A stretch of DNA of 10,580 bases, from the NCBI GenBank assembly GCA_903921665.1, contig CAIXQT010000036.1, positions 1-10,580 of the forward strand, read 5' to 3'. Positions 5,890 to 10,580 of the stretch are shown here, piece by piece. A program made the translations under genes and the position numbers. Below the pieces are notes generated by a model. That model had not been told where the DNA came from and made no database searches. It saw only the letters and a program-made list of their open reading frames with translations. The DNA is from an uncultured Opitutia bacterium (GTDB lineage: Bacteria; Verrucomicrobiota; Verrucomicrobiia; Opitutales; UBA953). Each line of letters begins with the position of its first letter. Position 1 is the stretch's first letter.

Positions 5890-7919
5890 CGGGGCAGGGC
5901 GGCCACCTTGATGAGCTCGCCGACCTCGCCGACTACTTCCTCGAGCGACTTGTGCGTGTTGTCGAGCCGATGGGCGCCAGGAGGACAGATCATCGGGGCG
6001 GCCTTGCGCGTGGCATCGAGGTGATCGCGTTGCGTGACCTGGTCGGACTGGCCTTCGGCGGCGCGGCGCAAGGTACGCGCTTCGGCATCGGCCTCTAGGA
6101 AGATGCGGACTTCGGCGTCCGGTAGGACGACCGAGCCGATATCCCTGCCCTCCATGACGACTCCGGCAAAGCCATGGTCACTGGCGAGCTTCACCTGAGA
6201 GCGTTGATACTCGAGGAGGAAAGCGCGGACGGACGGCAAGGCGGCGATCTTGGAGACCGCTGCGTTGACTTCAGGGGTGCGGAGCTCGGCGTCGTCAGGC
6301 AGTGCGCCATCGAGCGTGAGCGCGGAACTGCGGGCCCCTTGGCGCGCGATGATGCGTGAGCCGATGCGCAGCTTGCCAAGGGCGGACTTGACCGAAGCCG
6401 GGTCGTCGGCCGAGGCGCCGGCTTGGAGCAAGGCGCGGGTCAGGCTCCGGTAGTGCGCGCCCGTGTCGACGTGCAGCAAGCCATGGACCTGGGCCAGCCG
6501 TCGGCTGGTGCTCGACTTGCCCGACGCCGCTCCGCCGTCGACGGAGACGCGGATGAAGTTCGTGCGGAGTGATTCGAGCGCCTGGAAGAAGCGTGGGAAG
6601 GTCTTGCCCGTGCAGGCCGGGTCTTCGATCGCGATCCAGGGCCGGCCATCGCCGAAGAGATCGAAGCTGCCGAGCACGCCGAAACTCATCGCCATGCGGT
6701 GGTCTTCGTAGGTGTGGATCGAGATCGGCCCGGCGGCGGCCGCGCGACGGAGCGCGGCCTTGTCAGGGAAGACGGTCAACGAAGACAGCGTCTCATCGGC
6801 GCGGAGTTCCGCGGCGGTCGGCGAGACCTTGATGCCAAGGCGTTCAAGCTCCGTGGCCATCGCGAGCACGCGGTCGGTCTCCTGCTTGCGCGTATGGGCG
6901 ATCCCGCGGATCTTCACCGGGCCGTCGGCCAGCGTGGCGATGGTCGCGAGCGTGAGGAACGTATCGGAGAACGCGTTGAAATCGAAATCGCCGCCCCGGA
7001 TGGCCGGCCAGGAGTCGGCGACGAGCGTCCCGTCGCCGGCCTTGAGCGTGGCGCCGCAGGCTGCGGCCACCTTCGCGAAGGCGGTATCCCCTTGAAGGCC
7101 GCCGGTGGCATAACCTTCGATGCGCACGGAGGCGCGGAATCCCGTGACAGCGGGAAGCGCGATGAAATAGCTGGCCGCGGTCGCGTCCGGCTCGATCGCA
7201 TAGGTGGACTGCGCGACGTAGGCGCCCGGCGAAGGGCAGGACCAGGAGCCATCGCCGCCCCGAACCAGCTCGCGCCCGAACTGCCCGCACATGCGAGCGG
7301 TCATGTCGACGAACGGCTCGGAGACCGTCGAGCCTTTCATGCTGACGCTGGCACCGGCCGAAAGCGGCAGCACCATCAGCAACGCGGAGAGCAGCTGCGA
7401 AGAGGCGGAGGCGTCGACTTCGAGCCGCCCGAGCTTACCGGTGGTATGCAGGGTGAAGGGGAAGCCGGACGCGGGGGTGCCGTCGGGCTTGAGTGCGCGG
7501 CAGCCGGCGGCGGTCAATGCGTCGAGCAGGCCGCGCATCGGACGGGCGCGCATGGCTTCGTCTCCGTCCAGCTCAAAGCAACCTTCAGGCGCCAGCGCCA
7601 GGAAGGCGGTCAGGAAGCGGGCGGCCGTCCCCGCGTTGCCGACGTGGATCTTCGCGCGGGCGTTCGGGATGCGGCCGCCGAGGCCGATGATACGGATCGT
7701 CCCGGCGGATTCGTCCGCCGACACTTCGAAGCCCAGTGCTTGCAAGGCGGCGATGAGGATGCGGGTGTCGCGGCTGAACAGCGCTCCAGTAAACAGGGTA
7801 GGGCCGTCGGCGAGCGCGGCGAGGATCAGGGCGCGGTTCGTGATGCTCTTCGAGCCTGGCACCTGCGCGACGCCGCGTGCCGGCGTCTGGAAGGGACGGA
7901 TGACGATAGTCGGGCTCAT
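5886..7919 (-). CDS. aroA-cmk: Fused 3-phosphoshikimate 1-carboxyvinyltransferase / cytidylate kinase
   Basis: A 677-residue ORF holds two enzymes. Residues 1 to about 450 are AroA (EPSP synthase), joining shikimate-3-phosphate and phosphoenolpyruvate: GSKSITNRAL (22-31), NAGTAAR (95-101), RPMRGL (126-131), SSQ (173-175), FNAFSDTF with Asp319, the TRKQETDR segment (343-350), EDHRMA (405-410), and CTGKTFPRFF near 436-445. Residues about 455-677 are cytidylate kinase, making CDP/dCDP: P-loop DGGAASGKSS (461-470), HVDTGAHYRSLT (483-494), EGRDIGSVVLPDAE (590-603), RDHLDATR (631-638). Almost no linker separates them. Between the RR at 618-619 and the RD at 631-632 only 11 residues remain, roughly a dozen fewer than in E. 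coli Cmk. The ATG at 7919 overlaps the tyrA stop (ATGA); plsC follows with the same overlap. AroA-Cmk fusions are known in Burkholderiales. Confidence 0.94.
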   Translation of the reverse strand: MSPTIVIRPFQTPARGVAQVPGSKSITNRALILAALADGPTLFTGALFSRDTRILIAALQALGFEVSADESAGTIRIIGLGGRIPNARAKIHVGNAGTAARFLTAFLALAPEGCFELDGDEAMRARPMRGLLDALTAAGCRALKPDGTPASGFPFTLHTTGKLGRLEVDASASSQLLSALLMVLPLSAGASVSMKGSTVSEPFVDMTARMCGQFGRELVRGGDGSWSCPSPGAYVAQSTYAIEPDATAASYFIALPAVTGFRASVRIEGYATGGLQGDTAFAKVAAACGATLKAGDGTLVADSWPAIRGGDFDFNAFSDTFLTLATIATLADGPVKIRGIAHTRKQETDRVLAMATELERLGIKVSPTAAELRADETLSSLTVFPDKAALRRAAAAGPISIHTYEDHRMAMSFGVLGSFDLFGDGRPWIAIEDPACTGKTFPRFFQALESLRTNFIRVSVDGGAASGKSSTSRRLAQVHGLLHVDTGAHYRSLTRALLQAGASADDPASVKSALGKLRIGSRIIARQGARSSALTLDGALPDDAELRTPEVNAAVSKIAALPSVRAFLLEYQRSQVKLASDHGFAGVVMEGRDIGSVVLPDAEVRIFLEADAEARTLRRAAEGQSDQVTQRDHLDATRKAAPMICPPGAHRLDNTHKSLEEVVGEVGELIKVAALPR

Positions 7920-8770
7920 TCGGCGCGGTCCAGGTTCTGACGCGCGACCCGGGCTTCGGCGAGCAGACGCCGAAGCGTTTCGGCATCGTTGGCTTCGACG
8001 GCGGTCCGGAGTTCGGCGGTCCGGCGTTCCAGATCCCGGAGCCCCGCGGCGGTATGGCGGGCATTGGCCAACATGATGCCAACCCAGAGGTTTTCTTCGC
8101 CGGCGGCGATACGGGTGGTATCGCGTAGGCCCGCGCCGACGGCAAACCGACGGAAGCCCGGCTGATCCATGACGGCGAGCATCAGGGCCGAGGCGGCCGC
8201 ATGGGGTACGTGGCTGATCGCGGCGACGATTTCATCGTGCTTGGCGGCGTCGGTCTCATGGAGCACGGATCCCAGCGCCTGCCAGAAACCGCGTACGGCT
8301 TCGACCGCCTTGGGGTCTTCGCTGCCGGTCGGCGTCACGAAGCAGACGCGACCTTCGAAGAGGGTGGCCGCCGCGTGGGCGGCGCCGGCTTTCTCACCGC
8401 CGGCCATCGGGTGCGCGCCGACGAAAGGATTTGCGGCAGGGAGGCGTCGTGCGGCGAGTTGGATCGCGACCTTGACGCTACCGGCATCCGTGACGATGGC
8501 GCCAGGGCTCAGGCCGGGGCTGATCGCCAGGAAAGTCTCCTCCGCGGTATCCACCGGCGTGGTGACGATGACCAGGTCGGCGCCGCGGACGCATTCCGCG
8601 GCGTCAGCGAAGACTTCCGCCACGCCGAAGGTGCGTAGCGTGGCGCGGGAGTTTTCGGAGCGCGACCAGCACGTGAGCGACCCGGCCAGGCCCTTCCTCG
8701 CCGCCGCGAGGAGGATTGAGCCGCCGATGAGGCCGGCGCCGACGACGGCGATGCGCTTGAATTGAGCCAT
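7916..8770 (-). CDS. tyrA: Prephenate/arogenate dehydrogenase
   Basis: Oxidatively decarboxylates prephenate (or arogenate) with NAD(P)+ in tyrosine synthesis. The 284-residue protein starts with the nucleotide-binding loop VVGAGLIGGS (9-18). It continues with TTPVDTAEE (70-78), TDAGSVK (94-100), FVGAHPMAGGEKAG (116-129) and SHVPHAAASAL (186-196), including the histidine region used in catalysis, then GAGLRDTTRIA (212-222). There is no fused chorismate mutase or ACT domain. I chose the ATG at 8770; a TTG two codons upstream (8776) is also possible, and neither has a clear ribosome-binding site. The TGA overlaps the aroA start by four bases. Substrate preference cannot be read from the sequence. 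It is the first gene of the minus-strand operon. Confidence 0.93.
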   Translation of the reverse strand: MAQFKRIAVVGAGLIGGSILLAAARKGLAGSLTCWSRSENSRATLRTFGVAEVFADAAECVRGADLVIVTTPVDTAEETFLAISPGLSPGAIVTDAGSVKVAIQLAARRLPAANPFVGAHPMAGGEKAGAAHAAATLFEGRVCFVTPTGSEDPKAVEAVRGFWQALGSVLHETDAAKHDEIVAAISHVPHAAASALMLAVMDQPGFRRFAVGAGLRDTTRIAAGEENLWVGIMLANARHTAAGLRDLERRTAELRTAVEANDAETLRRLLAEARVARQNLDRAE

Positions 8771-8792
8771 TTCCAAGATTGAAGGTGCTTCT

Positions 8793-8820
8793 TTGATGAA
8801 CCAGAGTGATTAACTATTAA
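8793..8820 (+). promoter_or_regulatory. Candidate sigma-70-type promoter for the SUMF1-domain gene
   Basis: TTGATG at 8793-8798 and TATTAA at 8815-8820 are separated by 16 bases, in an AT-rich stretch of the 89-base divergent spacer between tyrA and the plus-strand gene at 8860. Each hexamer matches the consensus at four of six positions. A transcript would start near 8827, leaving a leader of about 33 bases without an obvious Shine-Dalgarno sequence. A matching minus-strand promoter for tyrA must share this region but I cannot pick one. Confidence 0.42.
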
Positions 8821-8859
8821 AGCAAACAAACCGCCAGCGACAAAGTTGTCGGTCCTGCC

Positions 8860-10580
8860 ATGACTTCCGGCCCACATAACCCCAAGAACGACTTCGTGTC
8901 CGCTCCCGATCCGCGGTCAGGCCGAAGGAAGCTCCTGAGCGAGGAACTTTGGCTCAAGGTGAGGGTGCCGCTCCTGCTCGCGGTGTTCTTCGTGCTCGGC
9001 GTCGCCTGCGTGCTCCTTTACACCGCCGACCGCCGCCAAACGCGCCAAGCTGAGCTGCTGGTCACGCCGGAGCAGGCGGAAGCCTTGCGGCAGAAGTCGC
9101 TCCAGCTTGAAGCCGCTTTCGAGAAGATCCGGCAGGAACGGTTCGACCTCCGGGAAGAAGACATCGCCTTGCTCGAAGGGGCTTTGCGCGCCCAGGAGGA
9201 GCACATCTCCGCCCGCCAATCCATCGGCACCGATAACGCCCGCCAGCAATCGTTGCGCCGTCGGCTGCACCTCATCCGTGGGGAACGCCTCCGGCATGAT
9301 TCCGACGAGGCCGAAGCCAAGGCGCTCACCATCGCCAAGACGGATGAGCCGGCCGCGATCCAGCTGCTCCGCCGCGCCATCGCCTGTGAGCTGGAAATCG
9401 AGCAGAAATGGGAATTCTCCGGGTTGGCCGAGCCCGGCCGCCGCGCCCGCCTGGACACCCGGTTGCGCCGGCTGGAATCCGGGCCCCTCTGGCAGCGCGG
9501 CCGAGACCTCGAGGCGGGAGCCGAAAAACTTTTCGCGGCCGGAAAGTTCGCCGAAGCCGCCGCCATGTTCAATCAAGCCATCGATGCGGAGACGGAGTTT
9601 CTCGCCCGTTATCGTGATGTCCGTAACACGGAGTTCGGTCGCTCCGACAAGCTTGCGGAGCGCCGGGAGACCGCCGTATCCGGCGACGTGTGGAATGGCG
9701 TGAAGGCGCAACGGGCCAAGGCCGAGGGCTTCGAGCAAGCCGGCGACTGGCCGTCGGCGACGCGCGCCTGGCAGGCCGCGGTCGATGCTTTCGCCAAACT
9801 ACTTACGGATTTTCCACGCAGCACCTTCGCTGACCGCACCCAAGAGGCTTTGATTTCCACTCGCTTCAATCATGCCCGCTTCCATGGCGAGATCGTCGCG
9901 CTACGCGGCCGCCGTGATGGCATGCGGGCCGCCTTACGCGCCCGCCGCGCCGACGAAGCGATCAAGCTTGCGGATGAATTGGTGCTCGAGGCCCGGCGAT
10001 TGGCCGAGGCCAACACCGGCGTCTTCCTGCCGGAAGATAGCGAGCGACGCGAACTCGAGTATCTCGCCGGCAACGCGGCCGTGATCCGCGGCTTGCTCGA
10101 CGGTGTCGACCGAAACCTGTTGCCGATTCCGGGCATGAAAGTCCGTCTCTATCGGACGGAGATCCCGCAAGGCATCTATGCCTCCGTCATGGGTTCCAAT
10201 CCGAGCTCCGTCCGACGGGAGGCTAACCCGGTCGAATCCGTCACCTATGCCGACGCCGAATCTTTCGCCCTCCGGCTGGGCTGGCTGCTGGGAGCCCCGG
10301 CCCGCCTGCCGACCTTGGCGGAAATCACCGCCGCCGCCGGCGACCTCACCAAGCCCATTGATCCCAAGCAGGCCTGGGGGGCGGAAAATAGCGATGGAGC
10401 CACCGCTCGGGCCGTCGCGACCGCGACCGCCAATGCCCAAGGGTTTCACGATCTACTAGGTAACGTGGAGGAATGGACCATGGCCGCGCCCGATGAATTA
10501 CGCGCGCCGGCCGTCGGTGGTAGCATCGCGACCCTTCTCGGCAAGGGATTGCCCAGCCGTAGCGCTTTCAAGCGGGAGAA
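8860..10580 (+). CDS. Membrane-anchored coiled-coil/TPR-like protein with C-terminal SUMF1-like domain, partial
   Basis: 573 residues are present; the C-terminus lies beyond the window. A short basic cytoplasmic head (1-35) precedes one membrane segment (about 36-55), so most of the protein is probably periplasmic. Residues about 63-200 are rich in Glu, Arg, Leu and Gln and look like coiled coil. Two helical hairpins around 220-250 (KLFAAGKFAEAAAMFNQAI) and 286-317 (GFEQAGDWPSATRAWQAAV) resemble TPR units. From about 430 a SUMF1/formylglycine-generating-enzyme-like domain begins: MGSNPSSVR (444-452), NPVESVTYADAESFALRLGW, ARLPTLAEI, NAQGFHDLLGNVEEWT ending near 540, then VGGS. Family members of this type often serve as binding domains rather than enzymes. 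No cysteine appears in the part of the domain seen. The partner and function are unknown. Confidence 0.8.
   Translation, partial: MTSGPHNPKNDFVSAPDPRSGRRKLLSEELWLKVRVPLLLAVFFVLGVACVLLYTADRRQTRQAELLVTPEQAEALRQKSLQLEAAFEKIRQERFDLREEDIALLEGALRAQEEHISARQSIGTDNARQQSLRRRLHLIRGERLRHDSDEAEAKALTIAKTDEPAAIQLLRRAIACELEIEQKWEFSGLAEPGRRARLDTRLRRLESGPLWQRGRDLEAGAEKLFAAGKFAEAAAMFNQAIDAETEFLARYRDVRNTEFGRSDKLAERRETAVSGDVWNGVKAQRAKAEGFEQAGDWPSATRAWQAAVDAFAKLLTDFPRSTFADRTQEALISTRFNHARFHGEIVALRGRRDGMRAALRARRADEAIKLADELVLEARRLAEANTGVFLPEDSERRELEYLAGNAAVIRGLLDGVDRNLLPIPGMKVRLYRTEIPQGIYASVMGSNPSSVRREANPVESVTYADAESFALRLGWLLGAPARLPTLAEITAAAGDLTKPIDPKQAWGAENSDGATARAVATATANAQGFHDLLGNVEEWTMAAPDELRAPAVGGSIATLLGKGLPSRSAFKRE

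Noticed and set aside
6699..7940. Long plus-strand open frame antisense to aroA (413 codons)
   Set aside because: GC-rich coding DNA readily leaves antisense frames open; the product is Gly/Arg-rich with no recognisable domain, while the opposite strand encodes a complete AroA.
8917..9738. Minus-strand open frame antisense to the SUMF1-domain gene
   Set aside because: The plus strand has a coherent membrane segment, coiled coil, TPR-like repeats and SUMF1 motifs; the antisense product shows no domain.

Overview
This window holds ordinary housekeeping genes from a GC-rich bacterium, packed almost without gaps. I see no RNA gene, CRISPR array, insertion sequence or phage gene. A DUF5069 protein, a membrane-anchored SUMF1-domain protein with TPR-like helices, an AroA-Cmk fusion and frequent starts without a clear Shine-Dalgarno sequence suggest Verrucomicrobiota, perhaps an Opitutia-like lineage. 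This placement rests on family knowledge, not a search, and I hold it at roughly 0.5 to 0.6.

Layout. (1) Positions 1-1570, minus strand: a HemX-like membrane protein whose stop overlaps the start of hemA (glutamyl-tRNA reductase), which runs off the left edge; this is the entry to tetrapyrrole synthesis. (2) Positions 1639-3855, plus strand: a tight cluster of DUF5069 protein, low-molecular-weight phosphotyrosine phosphatase, solitary RelE-like protein and pssA (phosphatidylserine synthase), with gaps of 3, 31 and 2 bases. (3) Positions 3856-4104: the only sizeable gene-free gap. It holds three DnaA-box-like 9-mers (the first overlapping the pssA stop), a perfect 10-bp inverted repeat and an AT-rich tract, in front of dnaN (4105-5232). 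(4) Positions 5245-8770, minus strand: tyrA, then a single ORF fusing AroA to Cmk, then plsC, joined by ATGA stop/start overlaps. (5) Positions 8860 to the right edge, plus strand: a membrane-anchored coiled-coil/TPR-like protein ending in a SUMF1-like domain that appears to lack the catalytic cysteines of true formylglycine-generating enzymes.

How they fit together. The tyrA/aroA-cmk/plsC block couples tyrosine and chorismate synthesis to CMP/dCMP phosphorylation and phospholipid acylation. PssA and PlsC both act in phosphatidic acid and phospholipid synthesis and flank dnaN in opposite orientations. The most unusual points are the fused AroA-Cmk with a shortened kinase segment, the origin-like features before an orphan dnaN, and the cysteine-free SUMF1-like domain. 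I did not find a convincing undescribed multi-gene system.
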